Part shown: piece after piece, positions 50,639 to 62,333 of the stretch | Layout of the letters: each line of letters begins with the position of its first letter | Numbering within the stretch: the first letter of the stretch is position 1 | Assembly (NCBI GenBank): GCA_900239685.1 | Contig: OENT01000235.1 | Location: 91,609-155,608, forward strand | From: Rotaria macrura | Taxonomy: Eukaryota; Rotifera; Eurotatoria; Philodinida; Philodinidae | Length of the DNA: 64,000 nt | Direction: 5' to 3' | Program-made: the position numbers and the translations under genes | The notes under the pieces: generated by a model | Told to the model about the DNA's origin: nothing | Database searches by the model: none | What the model saw: only the letters and a program-made list of their open reading frames with translations

Positions 50639-53600
50639 TAGAGATGTTACGATGGCATTAAGTTAAGAAAAATGCTAACACCAAAGCATTAGAATTATTT
50701 TCTAACTTAATGCTTAGGAATTATTGGTATTAGAGTTAATTAATGCTCTCTGTAAGCATCAAGTTAGTATTATTTTTAAGACTAATGAAACTACTCCGTT
50801 CAACTTTTCGAGTACGGCCTGCATATTCTGCTTGCGAAGTTTTAAGAGGTACTTTACGAAACTACTGCTGACTTTCTAAGAGATACTTGGACTTACGACT
50901 TGTCACTTACTATATTAGTATCACATTAAAAATATTTCGGAAGTAATTACAACTATGTCATACAAATCATAGTATTATTGATTGTTGCTTTAGAACAAAC
51001 TATTCTCTTGAATAGACTGAACCTATTCTGGAGTTTCTTGTAAAAAAAGACATTTTTTCCCGTTAAGACGTGCATTTTTCATAGTAAATGAAGAAAATAT
51101 ATGTGGTTTTAAGAGCAAGGTCATGTAAGCCACGATCTATTCTCACAGATGCTGCTCAGTGGAGATCATAGAATTTCGCTCACTTTAAAGTCCATGGTAG
51201 ACGAAAACGTTTTAAAAATTTGGCCGAAAGCTGTTTTGAAAATAATTGATCCTGGGATATTTTATGAGCATTTTACGAAAACTTCCAATACAGTGACCAT
51301 ATTCATCGATAGTGTTCTAAATGTAGTCTTATCTAAGGAACAGTTGGACCAAGTGAGCCGAGACTTTTCATAGATATTAACTCCCAACGAGATGCATTTA
51401 TCACCGCGTTCTTATTCCAAAATATTGAGTCCTTGAAATTTTGGTGAATCATCACTCTAAAAAAAGTACGAGCTTTACCGAACACCCCTATAAAGGTTCG
51501 GTAGATGACAAAAAGTTTACAAATGTGTTGCAAGTTCCAAAAAAAAAGAATAAAAAAATACACGGAACCTTGAAAGGATCTGATCGTGTGCCCGCAATCA
51601 GATCCTATTTTCTTCGAAACCTTTAAAAATTCGGTAGACCAAGAAAAAAGGTTTCGTAATCAAATACGAAACTCGAAAAGTTTCGTATTAAATATCATGG
51701 TTTTATGCTAAACCCATTACGAAACCATGAGGTTTAGTACGAAACGTTTTTTTTGCTTGCTCTACCGAACTTTAAAAGGTTTCGAAGGAAAAAGGATCTG
51801 ATTGCGGGCACACGGTCAGATCCTTTCAAGGTTCCGTGTATTTTTTTATTCCTTTTTTTGGAACTTTCAACACATTTGCAAGCTTTTTGTCATCTACCGA
51901 GCCTTTTTGGGACATTTGATAAATCTCTTATTTTTTAGGGTGATCCAACATCTGCAAAACGGCACACTTTTCCGAAAGTTAGTCCTTCATAACTCTTGAT
52001 TGATATTGGTTAGGTATGTGAAATTTCCAGCTTGTATAGAGATTAAAGCGATACATTGTTCCTGAAAGTTTCATCCCTCTGAATGGTTTCTATCATTCAG
52101 GAATCAATCCGGAAAATGATGATTTTCACTAAATTCATAAATTTTGAGGTTCGATCTCCGAAATACGGGTCGTCTACAGGACAGATTTAATTGGGTTTGG
52201 CATACCCGTCGATGAGTATAAAGTTATGAAAACAGTAGCTTGGAATCTGTTAGAATGGCTCGAAAAATATTCCAGAAGTCGAAAAATGAACCTCTTTTCT
52301 ATAAAAACATCAAAGTTCGCTTATAAATTACCTGAAGGCGACTATTATTACAGATGAATTCTATCTGGTGAAAATCTGCACATGCTTCTCTAGAAACTTT
52401 GGATCAAAACATCATTTAAAAACGAAAAAATCACTTTTCCTTAAATCCCTGTACTCCCCTCCAGCGTTTTCTATGAAATATCTTTCATTTGTAGACATCT
52501 TGCAGTAAGAATGCCGGGGCCCTTTTTAGAGACATTACCCTATATTTTATACCACTTTTTAGAAACAATTGAGAACTCTAAAACTGCATGAGTTTGAGTC
52601 CGATAAGATGCTCACCCATTCAGATGCGACTTCGCTTAGCGTGTGTGTTTAAACAAAATCATAATTTTTGGAGAAGTTCCTGAGCCATTGGAACTGCATG
52701 AATATTTGAAAATTGTACCAGACGAAGTAATGTAGGATGTGATTGTTTGGGCCATATTTCATTTATCTAGCATTATCCAGTTGAACGTTTTCCTATCCAG
52801 TAAAAGCGAGAAAATGAAAAGCATAGAGTAGAAAACCCTGGAGGGTAGCAAATGTATTTCTGGTAAGATGGTTTTTTTCGTTTTCAAATGATATTTTGAA
52901 ACTAACTTATAGAGAATCATGTGAAGATTTTCACCAGGTAGAGATCATGTGAAAAGATAGAAGTCCTCAGTTAATTTGAAGGCGTACTTTACTACGTTTC
53001 CTATAGAAAAGTTATTCATTTTTTCGAATTTAGCAACAAGATTTCTAGATCCATTCTCAGTGATCCCAATCGAATTTTTTCAAAAGCTGTACTCATCGGT
53101 GGGTACTTGAAAACCATAAGTCCATCCTTTGGGCAACGCACATTTGGAGAATTGGGCCTTCCAAAGCCATGACTATAGTAAAAATCATCTTTTTATGAAT
53201 GCCCTCCTGAATCATGAAATCATTTAAAAACCTGAAACTTTCAGAAGCGACACATATTTTATGTCTATTTGAAATAAAAATTCCAGACCCTTACCTAATT
53301 TTAAAAAAACAGTTATGAAGGACCTAACTTCTAAGAAAAGATACATTTTTTGAAGATATCGGAGTATTCATGAAATACAAAGCATTCAATGTTGCTAGAA
53401 AATCTTTCTATATTAGCTAGTATACTCATTGAGGTGTATGTCCATAGAAAATTTTAGCTCACTCCATTGAGTTGTTCCTCAGATATGACCACATTAAGAA
53501 CACTCTGGATGAATATGGTCACTGTTTGAACTTTTCCTAAAATGCTCATCAAATATCGGAGGATCAGCATTTTTAAAACGGTTTGCAGTAAAACTCAGAG

Positions 53601-54350
53601 AATTCTGTTCTCTACAATGAGTCGTATATTGAACGAAATGTGAAAATCTCGATTGAGTGATGTCTGTGAGAATCGGTCATGACTTACGTGGGCTCGATCC
53701 TGAAATTAACCTGTAAAGTCATTAAGCAAACATCATTACAACAGATTCATCCCATAAAATAACTTGGTATCAAATATTCTTGCAGTTAAGATTAACAGAA
53801 TACAATGAACTGTAAATAAAAACTGATGCTGATTTTAATGTACAAGACAGCAGTACTTTCATCATAAATGCCACACATATTTTCTTCATTTACTATGAAA
53901 AATGCACGTCTTAACGGGAAAAAATGTCTTTTTTTACAAGAAACTCCAGAATAGGTTCAGTCTATTCAAGAGAATAGTTTGTTCTAAAGCAACAATCAAT
54001 AATACTATGATTTGTATGACATAGTTGTAATTACTTCCGAAATATTTTTAATGTGATACTAATATAGTAAGTGACAAGTCGTAAGTCCAAGTATCTCTTA
54101 GAAAGTCAGCAGTAGTTTCGTAAAGTACCTCTTAAAACTTCGCAAGCAGAATATGCAGGCCGTACTCGAAAAGTTGAACGGAGTAGTTTCATTAGTCTTA
54201 AAAATAATACTAACTTGATGCTTACAGAGAGCATTAATTAACTCTAATACCAATAATTCCTAAGCATTAAGTTAGAAAATAATTCTAATGCTTTGGTATT
54301 AGCATTAATCTTAACTTAATGCTCACACTAACTTTAACTTAACACCCCTA
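50639..54350. mobile_element. 3.7-kb hAT-like non-autonomous element with long terminal inverted repeats
   Basis: Termini TAGAGATGTTACG and CACCCCTA are of hAT type. They are flanked by an 8-bp target duplication with one mismatch: GTGCAAAC (50631-50638) and GTACAAAC (54351-54358). About 465 bp at each end (to about 51105 and from about 53883) are inverted copies, nearly identical in their inner parts (for example CGTTAAGACGTGCATTTTTC). The interior has only short frames and no recognisable transposase (no BED finger or hATC block), so it is non-autonomous or decayed. A second element is nested at 51453-51942. Confidence 0.8.
51453..51942. mobile_element. 490-bp inverted-repeat MITE nested in the hAT-like element
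   Basis: Left end CACTCTAAAAAAAGTACGAG and right end CTCTTATTTTTTAGGGTG, both flanked by AT. The arms fold along most of their length: CTACCGAAC, GGATCTGAT(C/T)G, TTCCGTGTATTTTTTTATTC and GGTTTCG stretches recur in inverse order. No coding potential beyond mirror-image short frames. Confidence 0.8.
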
Positions 54351-54968
54351 GTACAAACTGTATCATGGTGGTAAATCATTTTTACCTGTTAGCAATTTTT
54401 CATTTCCCAAGGCCCAAGTTATTTTTAGATAGGATGAACCGACGCAGTATAGGCTGGAAAAAATATTTTCAGCAAGATTTATTTCTACATACTCTCAAAC
54501 AGATACGGTCAAGTCGGTGAAAAATCAGGCTATAGAGGCGGCGAGTAGATCATGGTGAAGAGATGATATTCGCTCACGCTTTCTGGCACATTCTTACACC
54601 AGGAAGCTATCATCAAAATGAGAGCATCTTCTTAGAAAAGAAACTGAGGCCATGTAATTTTCATTACAGTTTTAAAAAGGTTTCATGCGAACTTCATCCT
54701 TCTCTGTCTTCACTTCTGCCAGAACCAAGGGTCTCTTTTCTTAAAAGATTAATTTCTTTGGAATCTTGATCTCCTATCGATTCTCTGATTAACAGACAGG
54801 CGATGTTGATGAGATCTAGTTTGGCTCATACTTATAGGAATACGTCCCATTCAATCTTTATACAAAAGTATGTTTTTTGCTTTGATAGGCGAGAGCGGTC
54901 GAAATCGCTTCAAAGAAATTTGACAAAATAACTTTATCAGTGTTATTGAACTTGGATCAGCAAGAAAA

Positions 54969-55621
54969 ATGAGTGCAACAGGTAATCAATTACAATTTCT
55001 CGAATATAATGGATTGTAAAAAATGACTAAAGTCGTATGAACTCTTTGTATTCAATATACATTTTAGGGGTACAAATGGTTAATACTAAATGTATGGGTC
55101 GCTGTATGACAATACCTATTCTTTTCGTTAATATTTGCAGCATGAATCCAGTCAGTAAGACCGGTGGAATGACTGCTAAAATTGACAAACTGCGAAATCT
55201 TATTCAGAATCAAAATCCTCAATTGATTGCCATTGTGGAGTCCTGGCTGACAGAAAACCACACAGATGCACAAATACTCGAGTTATTGGGTTGCAGCAAT
55301 AAGTATAAATGTTTTCGAAACGATCGTGGAAGTGTTCATCATGCTCACAATCCCTATAATCATGCTAACTGTGGGGAAGAAAAACGCCGTGGTGGTGGAA
55401 TCCTGGTATTATGAAATCAATGCACTGCTCCTCGGAATGTGTCTATTGACAGGAGTTGATCTGAAGATCACGCAGATAATGTTGCCAACTTTGAGCTATT
55501 TTACAATTGTAATTGTGCTAATTCTGGTACACTTGATGGAAAGCACAAATATGGCTTTACTCTTGTCTACAGACGTCCAACACGATTCACAGATCAAGGT
55601 ATTTCTTTGTTGTCCTGAGAA
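54969..55621 (+). pseudogene. N-terminal part of an endonuclease/exonuclease/phosphatase-fold protein, non-LTR retrotransposon type
   Basis: A short exon (54969-54981, MSAT plus one base) can be joined across GTAATC/TTTTAG to 55068 onward. The product has VNICSMNPVSK, KIDKLRNLI and LIAIVESWLTENHTD, the Asn- and Glu-bearing start of a CR1/L2/Jockey-type endonuclease, then RRGGGILVL and a stop at about 55412. Another frame continues at about 55490-55600 with NVANFELFYNCN...LVYRRPTRFTDQ, the expected next piece of the same fold. The coding sequence is therefore frame-broken or needs an unseen intron. No reverse transcriptase is present. A domesticated host gene is possible but less likely. Confidence 0.6.
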
Positions 55622-55696
55622 ATTTTGCTAAGGGCTGTGTAAAATTTCTTAAAGCACGTAGGTTACGGGGTGCCTTGAAATGACATGTGTAGCATA

Positions 55697-56661
55697 CCCA
55701 CACAGTCACAAAAACGCTAAAATGGTATTTAAACGTGTTGAAGGAAAAAAGGCAGAGAAAGAACGCGTTTAAGTCGTTCAGGTCACTGGAAAAAGAAGAC
55801 ACCGCGTATAAACGAGTTGATCTCGCCATAACGCATTTTCACGCATCTAATAGATGAATTTTCAGAAATAAATGCATTTTAACAGTAGAGTTAACCTATG
55901 CTATAGATGCAGATGAACTGTAACTCAGCTCGTCCAGTATTACTGTCCTATTCCTTCCTTTGTCACTCCACTTCACGAAAATCATAAACGAGGAAGAGCA
56001 ACGGTGTGTCGACACCTGTGAAGTTGCCATTTTGTTGCGTTATATTTCATTTTACTTAAAAATTCTAAAAGGCGGAAGCTGATGCTTCTAAAATCTCTAA
56101 ACTAAATATTTAAACATTTATAAATATATATATATATATAAATTTAAAAAATTATTGATAGACATTAACTGAAACAGAACGAAAAACACTGATTATTTAA
56201 TGAAACAATAAAATATCGACTAAATATTTGTTAAGAGTTGTACTTGTAGAAATTGTTTTCCCGGAATGTTCGTTTAATATCAGTAGTAACTTTTAAGATA
56301 TCTAGTAACTCGTAAGACTAGTTTAATCGTAAGTTGACTGTCTTCTAATTATAAGATCCTTTGGTCGAATCTATACTAGCACACAGAGCAACTCGTTATA
56401 ATGCATTCTCAATAATGAAGAAAATACAAACTTAATACGTCTCGACGAATTTTTTTTCTTTCGCTAAACGCGTCTCAACGCTCAGAAATCAGAAACGCAT
56501 TTAAACGGTTTAATTTCACATTTCTGAATGCTAGAGGATGCGTCAATTTATAACGTGTTAAAATACGAAAATTCGGACATTTTTGACTGTGTAGACCGCG
56601 TTGAACGAGAAAAATAAAAGGCATTGTTTTAACGCGTTTTTTTTAATTTTTACTGCAAGGG
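55697..56661. mobile_element. Possible TA-flanked element splitting the endonuclease remnant
   Basis: TA then CCCACACAGTCACAAAAACGC at the left, and AACGCG...TTTTTACTGCAAGGG then TA at the right (TA at 55695-55696 and 56662-56663), form weak inverted ends. ACGCGTTTAA/ACGCAT motifs recur inside. It sits between the two endonuclease fragments, so its insertion could explain the break. The terminal match is imperfect. Confidence 0.35.
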
Positions 56662-56744
56662 TATGATGAGTGGATTTTGGAAAATTTTCATAAGTCTTCC
56701 AGTACTGTTCATTCTCATATCATTTTCAAATAAGCTTCACCTTG

Positions 56745-56798
56745 AGGGTGTCTGTGTATGAGTAGACGTATGATTAAGACCCGCACCCACACCCTGAT
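56745..56798. repeat. TGTGGG-like tract with opposed halves
   Basis: GAGGGTGTCTGTGTATGAG is followed by CCCGCACCCACACCCTG, that is, G-rich then C-rich telomere-like motifs facing each other, as in the 27.2-kb locus. Confidence 0.45.
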
Positions 56799-56849
56799 TT
56801 CTTGAGATGAGTGACGCAGTATTTGCTAACGTGTTGATAGCCGCTGGAT

Positions 56850-57272
56850 TTGCGTACTTTAGATCAAGCCGAATTTGACACTGTTGATCAAGTCGTAGTA
56901 GATAGACTCGCACATTTGCCTTGTGCGTACAATGATATACTTACCGGGTACAGTGGATGGGCAATGGTCGCTGACTTTAACTGGAACGAAAAGACTCAAA
57001 CTGGTAAAACCCTCTTGGATTATCTGGCTTCATCAATAAATACCGTAAGAATGCCTTTGTCAAGTAGTTCTACGCATCGAAGCGGAGCAGCTCTAGATCA
57101 GGTATGGACGATTAGAAATGATGAAATACTTCCTACGACTACTGTGTCGAATTGCTCTAAAAACAGGTTAGTTGATGCGTTCGAACACTTCTATGACTTT
57201 TCTAGGTCTTTGGAAGTCCTGGTCTTGTTGTTAACTCGAAAAATAACAACTCATCTCAGGTCAATGTTGTAG
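56850..57272 (+). pseudogene. C-terminal part of the endonuclease-fold remnant
   Basis: YSGWAMVADFNWNEKTQTGK carries the DFN signature of the fold. SGAALDQVWT stands where the final catalytic SDH-like motif is expected, but with an altered residue pattern. It lies about 1.2 kb after the N-terminal fragment on the same strand, so both probably derive from one insertion. No intact start is visible and there is no reverse transcriptase downstream. Confidence 0.55.
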
Positions 57273-58900
57273 AACTGGTGAGTGACTATGCAGCACTAAC
57301 ATTCACCTTGAAACTTGGTCAAAAGTAACGGAAATGTGCACCTTGTAGCATCCAACGATATATTAGAAACATTGCAACTGTCTGTGGCATCATTAGCTAT
57401 CATGACTATTTTTATACTTTCATTTCTAAATTTTTATGATTAAACTTTACTACAGTATTCTGAAGTGTTTCCATTTATTGAGAATGCGGTATATGAGAAC
57501 AAATGAGTGTGGGAGTGAGTTTGAAATAACAAAGTAGTGACTCATGTTTCTGGACGGCTGTCGATAAAATTCAACTGGCTGGATTTAGAAAAATACGTTA
57601 ATTGCTAAAGTAAGATCTTATATGCGTAATGCTGCGTTGTTGTTGCGAACTATTTTGTGGCTAGCTACTATGTTCTTGTGATGGGCATTTAGTTGATAGA
57701 TACACACGTTCCATTACTTATGCTAGATAACAAGTAACGTTTCCGTTAGTCGGTTTGTGTGCACCAGATTTAGTTGTCAACCAAAAACCAGTTCAATGGA
57801 ACGGTGTTCCAGATTCTGCATTTAAAATAAAACACTAGTATAAGAAAAAATCAAAAATTCAATGAAAAATCGAAGGCACAACGAAATTAAACGAATATAG
57901 GAATTGATTCAAAGCTGATTAAAAAATGAAGGAAGATTGAATAGGACTGTATAATAATTCAATAAAGCTATACAATAAATGAAAGACGAAATGAGGAAGC
58001 TGAAATCACACGAGATACATTGTGTTTCATGAGATCTTTAGGTATAAATCCTGATGATTTGATTTTAATATATATATATATATATCATATGATTCTATTA
58101 TTTCGTTCAGGTCCAAACATCATTATGCTTCGGTGATGCTCAGTTGTACGTGCTAGTCTTGAGAGATATCCGTACAATGTATATTTTGTATTAAAGGAGC
58201 TAATTGCGATATAATTGATATATCACTCATTCAATTTATCATTCGACTGCTATTAATGTCAAAATCAGATTCAAGATGTAACCGATTCAGTGAAGAATTA
58301 TACTCATAATAATGGTATACGGTCTTTTTTAGGGAGTGACAGGCGACCACAATACAGTGGCATTTCATAATTGCAATAATTATTACATAGGAATTATCTC
58401 TTTAGAAGGTTGTATTAAGGAGTTTGTTCAACAGGTGATTATATATCATGGTAATTGCTGAGAATATTGTGAATACGGTGTTGTTGTAATACTAGTGTAG
58501 CTATATTTTTAAATCTCTTTTGTTTTTAGATCACTGATTGAGCGTCTGTGAATTGTTCATTAGTATTATTTTGATATCTGAAAGTGAAATGATGAAATTT
58601 TTAAGGAGATTAGCAGTTCGTGTTTGTTTTTGTTTCTTTTGATTATGAGAAATGGCTTATTTAGGGTCTAGTGATAGTTAATATAATGATTATGATAATG
58701 TATGAAGAAAAATGAGTTATTTAATGTGTTTTGAAGATGTTGTTTGTAGAAAATACTATTTTCAATGTATGTTTAATATGGCAATGAGTAAGTTGGACCA
58801 TATTTCTATGACGATGTTCGATAGTACTTATGACACTGCTAGCGGTTGATAGTTTAATAAATTTATTACTATATTGTTTAATAGCTTTGTTTTCTCATTC
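57273..58900. other. Gene-free stretch
   Basis: AT-rich, with a short (TA)n run at about 58070-58086. No coding sequence recognised and no clear inverted-repeat element. Confidence 0.5.
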
Positions 58901-59027
58901 TTAACTATTTGGATACGGCTTTGAGCCGCGTGTTAAAACAATTGAAATTCTTTGTAATTTTTAAAATGGGTGCGAGTGTGAGAAAATGTAAGGTAATTTT
59001 TTCCTTCAATACATTCCAACATGAAAA

Positions 59028-59059
59028 CCAACACCTACACCCACACCCACACCCATATA
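59028..59059. repeat. TGTGGG telomere-like run (C-rich on plus strand)
   Basis: ACACCTACACCCACACCCAC followed by ACCCAT: read on the minus strand it contains consecutive GGTGTGGGTGTGGGTGT, the clearest telomere-like array here. Confidence 0.6.
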
Positions 59060-59171
59060 AGAAAACTATCAACTTTTACTTCTGGTTTTCGCATCTCATC
59101 TATATGAGGTATGCTCATGGGGAAAAAGCGATACTTCATCTACTTCAAAATATTTTGAAGTACAAAGTAAG

Positions 59172-59292
59172 TCAGATGGAAGTAAAATGGAAGTAATATG
59201 GAAGTAAATGGAAGAAACATGGAAGTAGGTTGAAGTAAGCTGGAAGTAGGTTGAAGTAAGCTGGAAGTAGGATGGAAGTAAGATGATAGTAC
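59172..59292. repeat. Minisatellite of GGAAGTA units
   Basis: At least ten imperfect copies of a 10-14 nt unit (GGAAGTARGNT, GGTTGAAGTAAGCT) in tandem. It has no coding meaning; the antisense frame gives only a YFQLTST-type repeat. Confidence 0.85.
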
Positions 59293-59299
59293 GCACTCC

Positions 59300-61489
59300 T
59301 GAAGTATCTCTTATACCCCATTGGGTATGCTCATATTTTTTTATACATTCCCGGCTTCTCATGGAATTAATTCAAGCTACACAAGACGATAATTAAAGTA
59401 CACATGCATAAAACATCTAAAATATTATTGGTAGCTTTAGGTTGAATCATTCATTACTATATGAGGCATCTATCAACTCTTAATTATTGTTTTCCGTATA
59501 TCTTATATCTGTTGACCGCTGACGAGTTTCGAAAAACAGATTACAGGTTGCACTTGGCACTTACTCACTATCTTGCCAGGCTTTTTTTCTGTTGAAAACG
59601 ATATTCATGTGCTAGTGTCCGACAGGGGACGGGTTTGATCTCTGGTGAGATCGTGTTGGGTTGGGTGATCACCAGCTCGCGCCCCTCACAGATCCAAAAA
59701 CGATATAACACTGTTTTCAAGCGTTGAACTGAAAAAGTTTTGCAATCAATGTTATAAAACCCGTTATATTTACGGATTACATAAATAAGCATGTTTTAAC
59801 GCATGTATTTGACTAATTTAGAAAATCGAAGAGTATTAACAGGCATATTTAACCGTTTAAATAAGTTAGGAAGAAAAGAATATGATACTAATCGCTGCTT
59901 ATGATTCATTCGTGCAGCATTCTGCCTTAAGAGAAATATATTTGAAGTAAATCACAACTATGAATTTATTAATGCCAAGTGCTTCCACTCTGAATGGAAT
60001 ATTGAAAACAAACATAGAGTTACGTGCAGGTGGAAATTCAGCATCAGTTCCAAATCGAAAAGCAAACTTCTAAATCATAGAATTATAATGAATCACTTTG
60101 ATTAATGATTAATGTGATATTCTACACAGCACATTTTTACATGGTTAGACGTAATCATCTATTCATGAAGTGCATATGCTGAGTTCTGTCTCATTTTCAA
60201 TCTAGTGTCGTGTGATGTTTACATCCACAACTAAATGTGCTTCTTTGTATTCGAATTCGAACTCGATTAAGAAACTTTATTTCAAAAAAATCACTTCACA
60301 TGTACTTCTTTCTAAATAACAAACAACGCTTTTATCCGAACTCACATCGATCACTTCAGCGTAGAAGGGATCTAATTTTTATTCATTTTTTATGTTTAAA
60401 AATCGATTAAAATAGTACTATTTTAATAAGGTTTTTCGTCAAAATAATGGTTAAAATCCATTAAACTTTCGAAAAATTGACTTTCATAGTCATGAACCTA
60501 AAACGTTCACCTCTCTACTTTAAGATGAAAACTCGTTCTGTTTGTGTTTTTTTGAACTTCTCGCATCGAAAACGAATAATAAACGTACTAAATGAACCTC
60601 TGATACTTATCATGGTGCAAGATCCTATACCATGCTATACCTATTTATGTACGAAAAAAAAGATAAACTATATAAGCACCGATCCATAAGTTTTAATCGA
60701 TTTTAATCAATTAAAAATTAGATGCTTCGATAGAAATCGGATATGGTTGGATCAAAATTCAAATAATGTCTCTAATAGTCATGTTGAAATTGATTAGCAA
60801 TCAAAAAATCAAATATAAATCAATTTTTAGAAATTCAACTGATTTTAATCATTATTTTATTTCAAAAAATTCAAAGACAATGAAATAAAACATTGCCGTT
60901 ATAGTTAATTATAACCAGAAAGAAAATCAATAAAATCAAATGTTTTTTGCTGTTTTTCAACTCTATCACTTTTCACCATTGACACACTGGGACGTATGTA
61001 AATTATGTTTAATATAAGTAGAAAATTTAATTGATTTAGGAATATGTAAATTTGGTCTAATCATTATTTAGCTGTCTCGTAAGTACAAGTATGCTTGGTC
61101 CAGGGTGTGCATGTGCGTTAGGTTGCGGATGTGGGTGTGAACTTTCTGATATAATATGAAAAAGCAAAATTCGTTGAATGAGTTGATGATATGCAAGCGT
61201 CTGTAGCTGACCGGGTTTTTCTTAAATTATTTTCTAATAAATACAAAAGGAACAGAATGTCCTTTATAGACTTTAAATTAGCATGGGTTGATTTTGTGAG
61301 ATTATTTGTCTTCCAATGTAATGTCTACTGCAAAATAAAAAAAGGGTTGAATGTCAATTTCATCATTATTCCACGGGTGCAGAAATTAGTAGTCTGTATG
61401 TTTGAACAATCCAAGGGAAAAGCTGAACTCCAGTACTTCACCCTACTTCCTGCAATCCTAAGTTATACGATAACTATAGTTCAATAACT
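59300..61489. other. Gene-free stretch with another G-rich telomere-like tract
   Basis: No supported gene. GGGTGTGCATGTGCGTTAGG then GCGGATGTGGGTGTG at 61103-61139 again resembles degenerate TGTGGG. The remainder is AT-rich. Confidence 0.45.
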
Positions 61490-61721
61490 TTTAGCCAGTT
61501 CAAGCCTACTATTCACCTGTGTTACGCTATATATTAGTTGGAGTTCAGTCAGAGCAAGTCTATCTGACAGTAAAGCTAACATACCTCGTTTCACATCATA
61601 TATTCAATACTTTTAGAGTGCAGCAAAGTATTTACGCACTTTATTGGCAGATAGACTTCCGCTGACTGGACTTCAACTAATATACCGCAGCATAAGCGAA
61701 TAGTAGGCTTGAATTAGTTAA
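61490..61721. mobile_element. 232-bp foldback (MITE-like)
   Basis: TTCAAGCCTACTATTC with TATATTAGTTGGAGTTCAGT and AGTCTATCTG on the left recurs inverted as CAGATAGACT, CTGGACTTCAACTAATATA and GAATAGTAGGCTTGAA on the right, with several mismatches. Non-coding; older than the 41.4-kb foldback judging from arm divergence. Confidence 0.7.
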
Positions 61722-62333
61722 AACGTGTTGAACCATACTTATCTTATAGCTTGTGAGTACGAGAGTCTCGCTATTACCCTTGGAAAAATCGAATGGAGTG
61801 CATCAAGACTTTCCGTTCTCAGATATTTTTGAATGATAAGTTGTATTTCTTAGACCAAAATGATTTGGTCTTAAAGTCAACTAGACCTTAATTTATTCTT
61901 AAAAATGATTTGAATCGATCAAGAAAGTAAGATAAATTCATTTTAGTATATTTTACTAGTAAATTTTCACCAATAATTTCCTATAATGCAAATCTATCGG
62001 AGAATCCCAACTACTTCAAATCTTTGTAAAATGCAAGCGGATCATTTGGATTAGGAATAGGAAAGTGTTTTTGAGCTGATTCTCTTCTCGTAGAATTATA
62101 AAGCACTCGACGTTTTCATAGACGGCACTCCGATCGGCTTAATTTTTTGGCAGAAGTTTTGGTGCATTTAGTAACGCGCACATTTAGCAAGCCTTTTCTG
62201 ATTCGAATTAGTATTTTATTAATACAAAAAGAATGCATAAAAAAACAAAGTTTATCCCCGCGCAATAGATTTGACTAGAACAAGACTGAAAAAAATTGCA
62301 CCACATTGAGAAAAAGATAGAGTTTTAAAATAA
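61722..62333. other. Spacer downstream of the ChaC-like gene
   Basis: About 0.6 kb without recognisable content. It includes the 3' flank of the minus-strand ChaC-like gene. Confidence 0.45.

Noticed and set aside
51333-51999. Mirror-image open frames with KNKKIHG / FLFLELSTH
   Set aside because: They are produced by the inverted arms of the MITE, each frame being the other's antisense.
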